Counted from the first letter of the stretch, positions 23,919 through 39,151 are shown. The stretch is 64,000 nt of DNA from Corticium candelabrum (GCF_963422355.1 NC_085085.1:16099588-16163587), one strand, 5' to 3'. Notes: a model not told the origin generated them from the sequence alone. Numbers and translations: made by a program.

Positions 23919-26900
23919 CTACAAGTCTTCATCTCCAATGTCAGCAAACACTTTGCTCTCATTCATCTTGTCTAACTCAATATTTGTATGTGATGGAGTT
24001 GTAGGACTTTTAGATTTTGTAAATTTTCCTGACACCTTTGTCTGCAAAAATATACATCAATAATGTGATCTATACTAGACATATACCATGGTACTTGACA
24101 AAATTAATGTTTACTAACCGAGAATTTCTTGCCTTTGCTGGTCAGCTTTTCATCATTGTTGAGTTGTGAAAGAGATGAGCGTTCTGAATGCATAACTGTA
24201 GATTCTTCATTTGGTATTGATATAGTTGCTGCCACAGCAGAAACATCAGAAGAGTTGTCATCATGTACCTTTGAGTCAGATGTTTCCTGTAACCAATGAT
24301 GCAACTGTTCATTACAGAGTTGAAGTGTGTACTATCACTGTCCTACTAATAGTAGTCATGTCAAGTTAAATACAAGCAGCAGTCAAAGCCCTCTTGTATG
24401 AATGTTGTGCTCCTGTAGGTTCGTTCCAAAAGCACATTCACAAACTGGTGTCTCTTTATTTAATACTAGACACTCTGAATAACATCTTATTCTTGACAAA
24501 AATGGGTCAACAGTCAACATTCCCATTCATCACTTTTCAACAGACATGTGTAGTTTGTACAGCATATCACATCAGCAAAGGCATAAATATATCCTTGTAC
24601 AGTCCTCACTAAAGTCTACCACAAGAACCTAACAAACCTGGCCAAATATTTCACCAAACGTTCTGTCAAATATCTTAATGGATCAAAAGAAATTCAACAT
24701 GTGGCAATACCATTTCTCTTGGTTTATTGACCCTATTTCCTTTGTCAAGTGACAGTAACACCACACTAATCTTGTTGTTTGAAAACATCCAGTTTGATTT
24801 AATCATTAAAAGTACATTTGCTGTTTCATAAACGGTTTCTCCTTCCTGTAGTTTTATATTTAGATGACAGGTTGATTGTACTATGTTAATACCCATTTAA
24901 TATACAATAGAAATGCAACACATTGATAATAATTGCTAGGCCAGCATCCAGCAAATCATGCAACTATGACTAGAAAAACCTTAAACCTCAACCTTGCAAA
25001 GCATTCAGTTTGATCACACAGTGAAGGAAGTGACTTTGCGACAAATGAATAAAATAATATCTATAATATCCATGTTTGTTTCTTTGTGGCAGGAAAGAAA
25101 AAAGAGGTCAGTCTGAGAAAGGGTGTGAAAAGAATTAAAGTCCATTACTATGCTGGTACACATGCATTTGTCTTTCTGCAAATGATCAAGTTCTTAAAAA
25201 GGCCATGCTAAAGTAGTAGCCCCTAGGTAAGTACTTATGATCATATGCTTGTAAGCAAGAAGTCGGCTAATCATGTTCTTCTCAAGTTTCCTGTATCCAC
25301 ATTTCCTCAAATCCAATACAAACTGTTGGGCAACAACAGTGCAATTTTTTTACTGAGAAAAGCAGTTACAGTAGCTTCATTGTAATGACTAACAGTAAAG
25401 TTGAAAAATACACCATGTCAAATAGTGATGCAGATGTGAAATAGTTGAAATCTCATAATCAATGAGTGATTTAGAGAATACGATACATACATGCATATGT
25501 ACTACATATTGTAGAATGAACTATCACTTATTTTGTCTTACAGCAAATGGCTTTTCCCTTTGACTGCCATTATCATGTTCAGAATGGGTTTTCCCATCAA
25601 CTACCACTTGTTCCTCACTAACTGCAGCTGCACTGGATGTAGTATCTTCCGTAATTTCAACTGGAGGAGTAAATGATGCTGTTGACAGAACTGTTCGCTT
25701 ACGAAACTCAAGACTGCGTCGCGTCCTCTGTCTGTCTCCAGGCTAAAAACAATCAATACCTACAAAGTTTACGGCAAGAAAACTACCAAACAACACAGTA
25801 CTACACAGTAAATACAGTACAACACACAAATTTAAAATAAAAAAGAAGGCACAGTGTATTTAAGAAACAAGAAACAGAAGTAATCTGCCAACATCATGCC
25901 CACAAATATCTGCTATCACCATTAATATCAATAGTAGACTTTTACTTACATAAATAAATAAACAAACAAATAAATATATGTTAACGCACGGTAGGGAGAC
26001 GATATCCAGTTTATTGACCCAGGTCTTGAGGGGCTTCCCGAGATAAGTAGCCGAGGCGAAGCTAAGGCTAATTATCGAGGAGAAAGCCCCGAAAAGACCG
26101 AGGTCAATAAACTGGATATCGTCGACCCTACCATGCATTAACCTATTTGTTGCATGTTTAACATCCTACTGTAATTAGAGTTCATAGATTATTCAAGTTG
26201 AATTAGAGTGGTTGTGTATTGTGACAGCTAAAGTTTTATGTCAAACAACCACATTTTGACAGCTGTGAAGTGTTGTTGAGTGCACGTCAGCCCATAAGAC
26301 CACATGCTCAAAAGTATTAGTAGAGTACAGTATCCACGTGTTTTGCCAGCGTGATGTCGGATCAGAAAGAAGACCGTAATAATGACCAGGACGACAACTT
26401 TCAGCCGCCAACAAAAAAAAAGAGACGCATTGGTTCCAAAAAGCTTACCACTAGTACTAGCTAGCTTGACAGCAGATTTGCTGAAAAGACGAGTACGGAC
26501 AAAGCACAGGAGTACAGCAAGGGTATGGTTTGCAAGAACACAACTGCCTGCAACAGTTGGGTGATTCAAACATTTGAAGGTACCGACAGACAAACTATCT
26601 CTCAATGAAGGATTCACAACTAGATGCAGCAAAACCACAGACGGATTGTCAAAAAGTCTGTTACATTTACGTTGAGCACGGATCCAAAAGCATAGTGGTG
26701 GACTAAGTAATTTACGGCATCCAAACAAAAAAGTCACAAGGTAAATTATAGTCAAGCTCCAACCTGACTCTGTAAGATAATAGCATTTTGTGGTTTGTGG
26801 TTTATCAGATACACTAATGAAGAAGATGGTGTAACGTAATTTTTGGATCTCTACATCTAGGTAAGTTGCCAGCAGGATTTTCTCGAGAAGCCTTCTATTA

Positions 26901-29900
26901 TAAACCTTTGTCGTCTACTCCTTCATTTGGTCCTTGGTATTCAAAGCAAGTAATCGATCATAACACTTTGGCTACAATGATGAAAGTGATGACAGCTGAA
27001 GTTCGTCTTCCAGTTCGAACCAACCACGCTCTTCAAGCTACTAGTGCGACAAGGCTGTTTCAAGCGGGAGTTCCTGCACATGTCATTCAAGGCAGAACCG
27101 GCCACAACACCCTGCAAGCACTGAGACAATACCAAGAGCCATCTGAATTGCAGCAAATGGCAGCGTGCAAAGTTTTGGATAATGGCCATGCACACACAGA
27201 TTACACTGACGCAAAAGTCAAGGAGTCCGGAGAGACAACGGAACAGGCAGATGAGCTCAAAGTAGTCCAGGTTGAACAGCCGTCAGAAACGGGAAGAGAG
27301 AATCCGGCACCATTTGTCATTTCTGACTGTGTCTTTACAAACTGTAGTACTGTGAACATTATTATTGGTAAAGAATAAGCTTGCAATCTAAAATAGGTAT
27401 GCCCATGTATTAATTGCTAGTTGGTTTTCGTTTTTGCTATTTTTTCGTTAAGTTAGTTGTGTTTTATGTCAGTAAGCAGTATACAGATATTGACTGGTCA
27501 ATAGACGTTTATTGACCGGTAAATATACAACATGCGGTTGGGTTGCTATGGTAGAAGTGTAATATAACGAGAAAAAGAATCCTAGCAACAGTGGAATAAA
27601 CACCCAAACATGCAACAAATAAAAATAATAAATAGTTAATGCATAATAGGAAATTGTAAGCTTTATGCACAAGCATGCACATGACACAATATAAAACGCA
27701 AGCCAGCCTTCAAATTTACTAAACACAGCTACAAGTACACACATACTTTGAAATCTTACACATTTCACATACAGCTTTGTCAAGGAAATCAAATTAATCA
27801 GTAAATCACAAGACAAAACGCTCTCACCTGCTTGAATGACTTGTTGTCACGCTTCATAATAAGCTCATCAACAAGACCTTGTAAGCATACACTGATGAAG
27901 ATAGCCTGGCTACCCTTTATTTTCACCCATTTCAACTTATCCTTGTTAAACAGGTAGTCAAAAGATAATTCTAATCGATCACCCTGTAAGAAAAGTCATA
28001 GCAAAATTACTCACAATGGCAAGTTTAACATTGTAAAAGACTTACACAAGACACTACTTTCCAGCAGCGCATTCTTGTAACTAGAAAGTTGAATTCCTTG
28101 ATATCACCCTGTAGTGGATACAACATGAATGACATGAGCCATCAATGTATAATTACTGCTTCTAGTTGAGAAGAATAATGTAGAGCCAAATTTAGTCAAA
28201 TATTTCCCACGAAAGTGTAGTATGAAGTCACTGCAAGTCATTCTTTTAGTGAGTATTACTGTTGTGGACAGCCAGTGGGACAGACAATTACCAGAGCATG
28301 CACTCATTGTTATTGCTAGTGTTAATTAGTGTGAGAGTGTTAGTGGATGTGTCCAGCTCTCTTCTTACACTCTTCATGTTAATTAGCAATGCACTGTACA
28401 TCTGGCAGTCTAGTCATGTAAGTCGTTTCTTACCTGTGAATTAGCTGTTCTGTGTTGCCTAAGCTAACAGCCAAGGCTTTAGCACTTTAGTGCTTCTTCA
28501 TTCAACAATAGCAAGTTGAATGACGAGTAGTACAATGACACACAAACAGTTTTCTTAACAAGTTAAAAGGTAGACAACAATAGGCAGTGAGATAAGAGAC
28601 AGATAAACAAAACAACAAAAACTCTCAATAAACCACAGACAACATGTAAACACAAAAATAAGCAATGAGCAGACAGAGAAAACATAACAACAGATACTAA
28701 GAAAATAATACAACAAACAGCAATACATTCTTGTAAACATAATGTTTTGACAAATGTCCATAACACTATTATAGTGACATCAATAAGTAGATCTCACCTA
28801 CCGTTTTCGTGGCAACTTCAAGACAAAGTTCAGATGGTCCCAAGCTTACAGATGCCTTAACACCTTCAATTGGGAAGTCCGCTAGACAGGGAAGTATTTG
28901 AATGTAGTTGTAGTGCTTAAATGTTCTAACCAGTTGAATGTACTGTAATAATTAACAGTAACCAGTTATGATCACATAACAAAGCTCAGAAGATAATTAT
29001 TACAACCTCCTTTCTAGATTTCTTGGTTTTAAGTCCTGATAACTGTCGTTGTTCCTGCTTGCTTGTCTGGATCCACCCAGCCTCGACATCATGAACAGCC
29101 TAAATATACGACAATATAGTCAAAAGATGCACCTCCTTACCTGTTTGACTATAGCTGTGTCCATTCTAGATTACAACAAATTGCAATCCAATCTCTATTT
29201 GTGTAAATCATAATTCTATAGCAATCAAATTTATAGCAAGCATCTGCACTAAACTTTAAACAACCAGACAAAAAGATAATAGCCATAAAATTAAATAAAT
29301 TAACACAAATAGGATCACAAACCTGAACAAACAGCAAGTTGAGAGCAATACTACTACCCATCAAGTCTTCATCATACACTGGATCCCAATACCTAAGCAG
29401 ACAACTCTAAAAGATGAAACTACACCAAATGTCTGCCACTTACCATTTCCTCAAAACGATGCAGTATTGTTCTTGTGGCAAGTCTCTAAGTGAAATGTAT
29501 GGTGACTCAAAATCTTGAACTTTCCGTACCACTAAAACAACACAGAGAAAACATAACTCCTATACTTTACACATACCTGCTTTATATTGCACACAAAAAT
29601 AAAAATATAAATAATCGAATTGATAAACTAATAGACATACTGAACAAAATTTCCCAATATACACATGTTGGCTACGTATTAAACTAAAGTAGCAAAAAGG
29701 TGTGACTGATTTATATACGAAAGTTTAAACATCTAGAGATCAGTATGAACCCTAGACGACAAAGCTCATTCGCACACAAATTCTAGACATTAATTACGCT
29801 GACTTGTTACAAGATATAGATAGAATGCTGGTGTCACATTACTGGTAAATGAGCTATATCATTTTAGTAAACACACACACACAGAGACAAAAGAAGACAA

Positions 29901-31983
29901 ACACACACACAGAGACAAAAGAAGACAAACACACAAACAGACAGAGACAAAAGAAATAAACTTCAAATTTGACACACATTCTTCTGATCCATCTTCATGA
30001 GTTTTCATTAGAAACAGTCCAAAGTAGTAAACAAATTCATCAGGCAACTTGATTTTACTGCAAAACGTCTGTAAGAAAAAAATAGCCACATTAACGATAA
30101 AAAAAGAACACCAAAATGTTACTCCTTACTTCCAGTACATCCTCTGTTTGATCAGTTGACATGATATCAACACTCTGTTTATTACCATTAGGTAAATAGA
30201 TATCAATTGTCACTGCTTCCGCCTCTTGTTGTGCTGCTTCCTGTGTTACAAAACAGAGTTCTACTAAATAATCTGTCTATAAATCATAGGCATGTGTGAG
30301 AGCAATGGTGTCAAAGTGTACTGCAATGTCTATCCAATGTCTCATCTTAATTATGTAAGGTGTCACTTATATGTCACTTATATGTCATTTATCCAGACTC
30401 TCTATACTCAACAGTATCAGTCATCTAACTTTGCCTTGTCAAAACCATACAACCACTAAGTGCATTTGTAGAATATCTTGCTTTCATCATACGATCTTTG
30501 CTTTCAACTATTAGCACATCAACCATCAGCTTGTATTTTAAAAACAAGCTAGAAATCAGTTAATTAAATGACGTGCATGTAATCACTAGAATCAGTTCAG
30601 TGCCAAATCGGTCTCCCCAAAAAAGTGTACTACAGTACAGACAGCAATTGTTTGCTCATATTTCCGGTCTAATGCTATAGTTGATAGTTATAATCATAGT
30701 TCTTTCTACTACTGCAAAACAACTCCTGTTTGGTCAGTTGAAACTGGGTCAACGTCATTAAAGAAGGTCCCATTTATATATACATAAACCATATGCTATA
30801 GCAGGAGATGCTTGTGATACATCATGAAATGTACATGTGTACTGTTTCCTATTAGAGAAACAGATCTATACATACACCATGATGACAGGTGTTAAGAATA
30901 CCGTATAGCCAGTTAGTTCTGCGGTCTTAAATTTCTGCGGTTTGAGAACTTAGACAAAAGTATTAATTACTGTGAATTAAATTCTGCGTTCCAACCAGGA
31001 AGACAGTTACTTGTGCACATATGTATGTTTCAGAACAGTGACTGCCTGAGACTCCTAACCCTAGGATAGACCCAAATATCTGCAAATTTTATTTGTGCAC
31101 TTGTGATATCTTACAAATACCCACTGATTTCTAATCCACTCTGCCCCTATACTCTAACCCACTCATAGATATAATCCCGTGTAGTATGTATAAACAGTGT
31201 GTTCTAGCTAACATGCCCTCACTTGAGTGATCAAAGCCAAGTGGGGTGAAGGCAAATTAATTTATGCAAGACACCAATTTTTGTCTATCTTTGCTTGTAA
31301 ATTCGATTTTTACGCCACTGATTTTTGTGGCTACATGAATACCACGTGACGGGAGATGAACTATCAGAATATTAATCAGCGCGTTCGGATAGGTGACACG
31401 CTTCTGCACTAGTAAATTATAAAACTTTTGAATAACCTGTTGAGCACTCAAGAAAAACCCTGTAAACAGATTGCTCTTCGCTATGTGCGGAACTTGGCTC
31501 ACTGTTATACAGAAACATTCGTTAAAACACTGGACAGCACGAATACCAATGATGCCAACCTGACTGTATGAACTTCTCCAACATCTCGCGCCGTCCCTCC
31601 ATCTCCGCGGGTGTCAACTTGAGGAACTTCAACTTCTTACTCGGGAATGGCGTCAAACCGTCTGTACCAAACTCCTGCTTGACCTAGTGCCAAATAATGT
31701 CATTCGATTGGAGTGCATGTCTACATGCTGTAACACGTCGCCTACACATTGCAAACACGTTTCCTAGAGCAGCGCCTAGTTTACAGTACCTTCTCAGAGA
31801 ATTCATGTAGCTGGCTGTAGCGCACAGAGCAATGAAACGCTCCATTTGTATAGATATTGTAGGTCTAACAACACAAACAGAGAGGAAATACTCGTACAAG
31901 AACGGTCACACTAGAGTCCTCGGAACCGTAAATCTGCCCGTCTCGTCTTCGACCTCAGATGTGTCCGGTATTGAAAAATGCAT
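23919..31983 (-). CDS. SNX17: Sorting nexin 17 (PX-FERM endosomal recycling adaptor)
   Basis: SNX17 binds PI3P on early endosomes through its PX domain and NPxY/NxxY cargo tails through its FERM module, sending receptors to the retriever recycling pathway. Exons (minus strand): 31927-31983, 31790-31864, 31560-31683, 31437-31501, 30130-30240, 29978-30068, 29444-29531, 29323-29392, 29007-29099, 28802-28942, 28046-28108, 27828-27983, 25542-25742, 24119-24286, 23919-24041; 1626 nt, 541 aa. The start MHFSIPDTSEVEDE matches human MHFSIP. PX: CSVRYSQLHEFSEK and LTPAEMEGRREMLEKF. FERM: STDQTEDVLE, KLPDEFVYYFGLFL, YWDPVYDEDLM, LVTRMRCWKVVS, WVKIKGSQAIFISVCLQGLV. The C-terminus IGDEDL is the retriever-binding tail ending in leucine. 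The 2.1-kb intron 25743-27827 contains a hairpin MITE and a Crypton remnant. Intron 29532-29977 holds a CA-rich repeat. Human SNX17 is 470 aa; the excess is in the linker before the tail. Confidence 0.95.
25985..26137. mobile_element. Fold-back MITE, 153 bp, TTAA target duplication
   Basis: The element is almost wholly an inverted repeat: the left arm contains GATATCCAGTTTATTGACC, the right arm GGTCAATAAACTGGATATC, extending outward to CGGTAGGG / CCCTACCATG. TTAA flanks both ends (25981-25984, 26138-26141). TTAA duplications are typical of piggyBac and Kolobok superfamilies. It lies in the same SNX17 intron as the Crypton remnant, on its upstream side. Confidence 0.8.
26354..27378 (+). pseudogene. 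Crypton-type tyrosine recombinase remnant (DUF3504-like) in SNX17 intron
   Basis: Two parts of one protein lie antisense to SNX17. The first starts at ATG 26354 (MSDQKEDRNNDQDDNFQPP, then a basic KKKRR) and continues in other frames to about 26580, with a segment similar to the N-terminal helical domain of Crypton recombinases. The second, an open frame at 26866-27378, carries TNHALQATSATRLFQAGV, GRTGHNTLQALRQYQEP and a C-terminal ISDCVFTNCSTVNIII. This order (HxxR box, GH, Tyr) is that of Crypton/DUF3504 tyrosine recombinases. The box that normally reads H-x-L-R reads HALQ, so the catalytic arginine appears lost. Stops and an apparent internal deletion between about 26580 and 26866 make it a pseudogene. 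Confidence 0.75.
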
Positions 31984-32121
31984 CGTTCGCCACGGCGCTC
32001 CAAGCAATAGTAGCGTTAGACCCAACCCCAAAACACCACACCGGTAGAGTAAACGTGTGTAATGTGTAGCGCTATTGAAACCAACTCGCAGATTGGGCTC
32101 ACGCCCACGCGCGAGAGTGGA
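31984..32121. promoter_or_regulatory. Divergent (bidirectional) promoter of SNX17 and MRPS22
   Basis: Only 138 bp separate the two start codons on opposite strands, so both core promoters and 5' UTRs must share this segment. It is richer in CG (GCCCACGCGCGAGAG, 32102-32116) than the surrounding introns. No TATA box is evident. Confidence 0.7.
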
Positions 32122-35106
<2,985 letters not shown>

Positions 35107-35167
35107 TAAATGTACTAAACAAAGATAACAGGGTAATACGGGTACACTGTACTGTGTCAACCTCCTG

Positions 35168-35175
35168 TGACGTCA
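35168..35175. promoter_or_regulatory. CRE palindrome TGACGTCA before aldolase
   Basis: A perfect 8-bp cAMP-response element (CREB/ATF consensus) sits 36 bp before the aldolase ATG at 35212, inside the 105-bp gap after MRPS22. Position and sequence fit a proximal promoter element; function is inferred. Confidence 0.5.
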
Positions 35176-35211
35176 CACCACACCTTCTGTAGTGATTTCC
35201 GTGTGTCGACG

Positions 35212-36291
35212 ATGCCTCTGAGCGAGCAGCAACAGAAGGAGTTAATCTCCATCGCCCACCACATCGTTGCGAAAGGAAAAGGCATTCTGGCCGCTGACGA
35301 GAGCACCGGCACGATGGGAAAGCGTCTGGCGAACATCGGAGTTGAAAACACCGAGGAGAATCGTCGCCAGTACCGTCAGCTGCTCTTCAAAGTCTGCAAC
35401 GACGTGTCCAGCTGCATCGGCGGCGTAATTCTCTTCGAGGAGACGCTGTATCAAAAATCCGACGACGGTACACCGTTCGTTGATTTGATTAGAAAGGCAG
35501 GCATCGTGCCCGGTATCAAGGTCGACAAGGGTCTTGCTCCGCTTTATGGCAGCAACGACGAAACAACTACTACTGGATTGGACGGAATGGGCGATCGTTG
35601 TGCTCGCTACAAGAAGGACGGCTGCGATTTTGCTAAGTTTCGCTGCGTGCTGAAGATCTCTTCGCACAAGCCGTCTGAGCAGGCCATGCATGAGAACGCC
35701 CACGTCCTCGCTAAGTATGCTGCCATTTGCCAATACAACGGGCTTGTACCGATTGTTGAACCCGAGGTACTCACTGATGGAAACCACGACCTGGAAACGT
35801 GTGCGAGAGTGACGGAAAAGGTCCTGGCCGCTACTTACAAGGCGCTGAGTGACCACAACGTGTTTCTAGAGGGAACCCTCTTGAAACCCAACATGGTTCT
35901 TCCCGGCCACGACTGCACGACAAAGTATACACCACAGCAGATTGCTGAAGCCACCGTGCGCACCCTGAAGCGCACTGTTCCTTCTGCAGTGCCAGGTATA
36001 ACGTTTTTGTCGGGAGGACAGTCTGAGCAAGAGGCCACTATCAACCTGAATGCCATCAATCAGCTGGAAACGACCAAGCCATGGGCGCTCACTTTCTCTT
36101 ATGGTCGTGCCTTGCAGGCTAGTGTTCTGGAGGCTTGGAAGGGAAAAGCCGAGCTTGTGGCAACGGGGCAGAAAGCGTATTTGACCAGAGCTCAGGCTAA
36201 TAGCCAAGCATGCAGAGGCCAATATCAACAGGTGGAAGGAGACCAATCAGCTGCAGGGAAGAGTCTCTTTGTTGCCAACCATCAGTATTGA
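35212..36291 (+). CDS. Class I fructose-bisphosphate aldolase, intronless
   Basis: Cleaves fructose-1,6-bisphosphate to DHAP and glyceraldehyde-3-phosphate in cytosolic glycolysis. It is a single 359-codon frame from ATG 35212 ([20 protein letters not shown]), close to the usual ~363 aa. Family signatures: [44 protein letters not shown], and [10 protein letters not shown] with the Schiff-base lysine, then [13 protein letters not shown] and the C-terminal NHQY whose last Tyr is needed for full activity. All expected motifs are present. Unlike every neighbour it lacks introns and its codons are richer in G/C, which may reflect high expression or origin by retroposition. No poly-A remnant is seen. 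I chose 35212 over the upstream in-frame extension because family proteins begin here. Confidence 0.97.
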   Translation: MPLSEQQQKELISIAHHIVAKGKGILAADESTGTMGKRLANIGVENTEENRRQYRQLLFKVCNDVSSCIGGVILFEETLYQKSDDGTPFVDLIRKAGIVPGIKVDKGLAPLYGSNDETTTTGLDGMGDRCARYKKDGCDFAKFRCVLKISSHKPSEQAMHENAHVLAKYAAICQYNGLVPIVEPEVLTDGNHDLETCARVTEKVLAATYKALSDHNVFLEGTLLKPNMVLPGHDCTTKYTPQQIAEATVRTLKRTVPSAVPGITFLSGGQSEQEATINLNAINQLETTKPWALTFSYGRALQASVLEAWKGKAELVATGQKAYLTRAQANSQACRGQYQQVEGDQSAAGKSLFVANHQY

Positions 36292-36444
36292 TTGAACTGT
36301 TGATGAGTTAGTTTAGTGAACTTGTTGACGATTTGCGTAGAATTCCTGTTTGATCTATCTTGTGTCTGACATGGCAATCTGTTCTTATCGATAAAGGACT
36401 GTAATAGAATTGTTAGCAACGAGTCTTTTATGCAGGTAATTTAT

Positions 36445-36791
36445 CCAGTCTGCCTTGACTCCAGTATCCCCCAACCTGAGTTTGCACGTGACATCTTGTG
36501 ACTACTCAGGCAACTTCTATACTGTGCCCATTGGTGGAGGCTCATTGGTGGAGGCTCTAAGGCGAGGAGGATCACAAAGCAACTGGTGGGGTGGGAGCAC
36601 CCAGTCGGAGGTATGCTGTTCACCACCCTTGCCAGCATTGCCAATAGCAGTTGAAACGTTGAAACAAATTCCTAGAAGCGGTAGTCGGCTATTATCTTGT
36701 CTGTAGTCGGTGAATGGAGCAGTCGACAGCCAGTGTTATGTACAGTTTACGAGACGGGTTGGGGGATACTGGAGATGCTCCTCCAGTCTGG
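36445..36791. mobile_element. MITE-like element with inverted repeats CTCCAGTATCCCCCAACC
   Basis: An 18-bp perfect inverted repeat (36459-36476 and 36757-36774) extends imperfectly outward (CCAGTCT / CCAGACT, ending 36445 and 36791). The 280-bp interior has no recognised coding function; it contains a doubled ATTGGTGGAGGCT. It lies 150 bp beyond the aldolase stop, perhaps in its 3' UTR or just after. The target duplication could not be defined. Confidence 0.65.
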
Positions 36792-37995
36792 TTGCTTATA
36801 CCTATAAAGCTTAGATCATCATAACCTTAGCTGTACCTTGTTTCTCACAGCAATTTCCAGGGATTCAATATTTTTGGTGGTCAGTCAATAGGGAAATTAA
36901 TCAAGATAGGGAATTAACATATTTTAGCTTCGCGGTTCATGAAATACCGGTAAAATCAAGCTGTCTTTGATAACAGTTCTGAGTCACTTAGAGCATCAGA
37001 GTCACTACCACACTACCATAAAGTTAATAAGAGGATTTTCATCATCTTCACTGCTACTTCAGCATTTGAGCTTCACCCGAGTTCTTGATATATGCTCTAG
37101 CTCCCATTCTGAAAACAGACATCAGACATCCATCTTGGGCATTTTGATGTCACGTGAGTTATTCAGAGAAATATGGTACCTAGAAAGAGTGTTTAATAGG
37201 TGAAGGTAACTATTAATGGGTCAATGTTGAAAAGCATTAACTCTTCTGTCAGGTGAAGAATTAATTAGAGGTAGCTAGACACATACCCGTCTGTAACACA
37301 TAGATGGTAACAATGACTGATATTCATGTACTTCAGTAACAAGATCAATGAATTGCGGGTACACTAGACAGCAAGTGACAAGTTAGACTTTGACAATTTA
37401 AATAAGCTGCTCTGGCAGACCACTGACTTTGAAATTGTACTTGTATGCAACAGAAAAAGAATTAAATGTCATGCAGTGCAACGTGCCCTGTGCATACCTG
37501 ATCACATTGCGGCAAACTGTATTGCCTTGCTACTACACTGACCAAAGCCATCATGTAAACTCCATCATTTACTAAGACATTTCCTGTCGTTTGTTGTTGC
37601 AGTATCACACACAGTGACAAACACACACACACACCCTGGACCTGGAAGCTTAAGAAGGCAATCCAAAGATCAGTGCATGATACAGTGATGGTCTGAGTCA
37701 AACAAAATGTCATAGTTGTTGATAAAAAACTGCATCACATTTACCAGTATGTCTTTGAGATCTTGTGCTCTTGGAAATTAAAAAGATATCTTTGACAGGT
37801 ACCACATTCATACATGCTTAGAGTTGCTAGTGATTGACTACACTATTACACTCAAAAGAATGTTTATCATTTCTATAGCAATCCTCTCAAGTACACTCAT
37901 GCAGACCTTCCTGATATCTTTTCCTCCACATATTCCTGATTCCTGTCTTCTACCAGTTGAAACCTACCACTCCAATTCTTTGATTTTAGAAACAC

Positions 37996-38078
<83 letters not shown>

Positions 38079-38082
38079 GCAT

Positions 38083-38135
<53 letters not shown>

Positions 38136-38203
38136 ACTTGACTACAGCTGCCAATATCTGGCCACACCGCCCCATGTATGAGAAGAGCTGAAAGACGAGG
38201 TAG
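36792..38203. other. Intergenic stretch, no gene recognised
   Basis: Sequence between the MITE at 36.4-36.8 kb and the LINE fragment. The only clear feature is the CA repeat at 37997-38132. No exon pairs or protein motifs seen on either strand. Confidence 0.6.
37997..38132. repeat. (CA)n microsatellite
   Basis: About 135 bp of CA with interruptions near 38035 and 38075-38083. It is adjacent to the downstream end of the LINE fragment (minus strand). Confidence 0.95.
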
Positions 38204-38880
38204 TTACTGTCTGCACTTGAGCCACCGGAAATGTCTTCCACATGTGCAAGACAAGGGATGTTGACTGCTGTCTTTTTCTGAACAGCGTTTGCCACGATGA
38301 CAGTTATGCCGTTGGAATCCTGGTTCAGATTTGAAGCACCATCCACATTGACTACAATGGCAGCAACAGCACGCCCTATCAGGCTCCGGTATACGACTTG
38401 AGGTACAATCAGTGGAGGCAAGTGATGGTGACCGGATCGATGATAGAGTTGATGATGCTGACATAGTCAAAGAGGAAGAAGAAGACACATTTAAACATTT
38501 ATGTACTGCCAGTCCACCCCTACTTCTCAGCCACTGATGACACTTGGCACATTGCACTGCGCCTCGTTGTTCACACAGAGACAGTTGGCGTTCCACAATA
38601 CACTTGTGCCGTTTCAGACCTGAATGACTCCAAAAGGAGCGGCAACACATAGCACATGAAAAATATCGTTCAGTAGATGTACGTTTAACTTCAGCCTGAC
38701 ATGATCTCGCCATTCTGGACGTTGCTGTGCCAGGTGATACCAATTCTCTAGTTTTAACAACTTCAAGTCAGCCTGGATCCTGTCTTTCCATCTGAGGCGG
38801 GGACGCTGAGCTGGTCCAGAATATGACAGCCACCCAAATAATAGTTTCTTTGGTAATTTGATTGCAGGTATTCGAGCAAC
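38204..38880 (-). pseudogene. 3' fragment of a non-LTR retrotransposon, C2H2-finger tail
   Basis: On the minus strand, 38880 to about 38700 reads (A)RIPAIKLPKKLLFGWLSYS, then RLRWKDRIQADLKLLKLENW, YHLAQQRPEWRDHV, a segment I know from the end of LINE ORF2 proteins in invertebrates. A frameshift near 38700 leads into an open frame (to 38204) with paired zinc-finger-like motifs: CAMCCRSFWSHSGLKRHKC and CAKCHQWLRSRGGLAVHKC. Reverse transcriptase proper is missing, so this is a 5'-truncated dead copy, the usual fate of LINE insertions. Family assignment (for example CR1/L2 type) is not possible here. Confidence 0.7.
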
Positions 38881-39050
38881 ATGTCCTAACTACTGAAGGC
38901 GGCAGCAATGAAGGACATCAGATATCAGACTTAATCGCCCCATCTTCGTCGAAGATCAGTATTGGTGATATGTTGAAGCTCCTGGTCCTATCGAGTCACA
39001 TCAGAATAATCCAGAGACACTGGTGGTGGATGTTGTTTATCCTAGTCTCA

Positions 39051-39051
<1 letters not shown>

Positions 39052-39142
<91 letters not shown>

Positions 39143-39151
39143 GCGCGCGCG
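39052..39151 (+). repeat. (CA)n followed by (CACG)n and (CG)n
   Basis: About 60 bp CA, then roughly 30 bp of CACG tetranucleotides and 12 bp of CG. Entirely alternating purine-pyrimidine. Confidence 0.95.

Noticed and set aside
26228-26755. 175-aa minus-strand open frame in the SNX17 intron
   Set aside because: Antisense to the Crypton remnant; no protein motif of its own and no splice link to SNX17 exons.
37897-38421. 174-aa minus-strand open frame overlapping the LINE tail
   Set aside because: It overlaps the zinc-finger frame in another phase and runs into the CA repeat; no motif.
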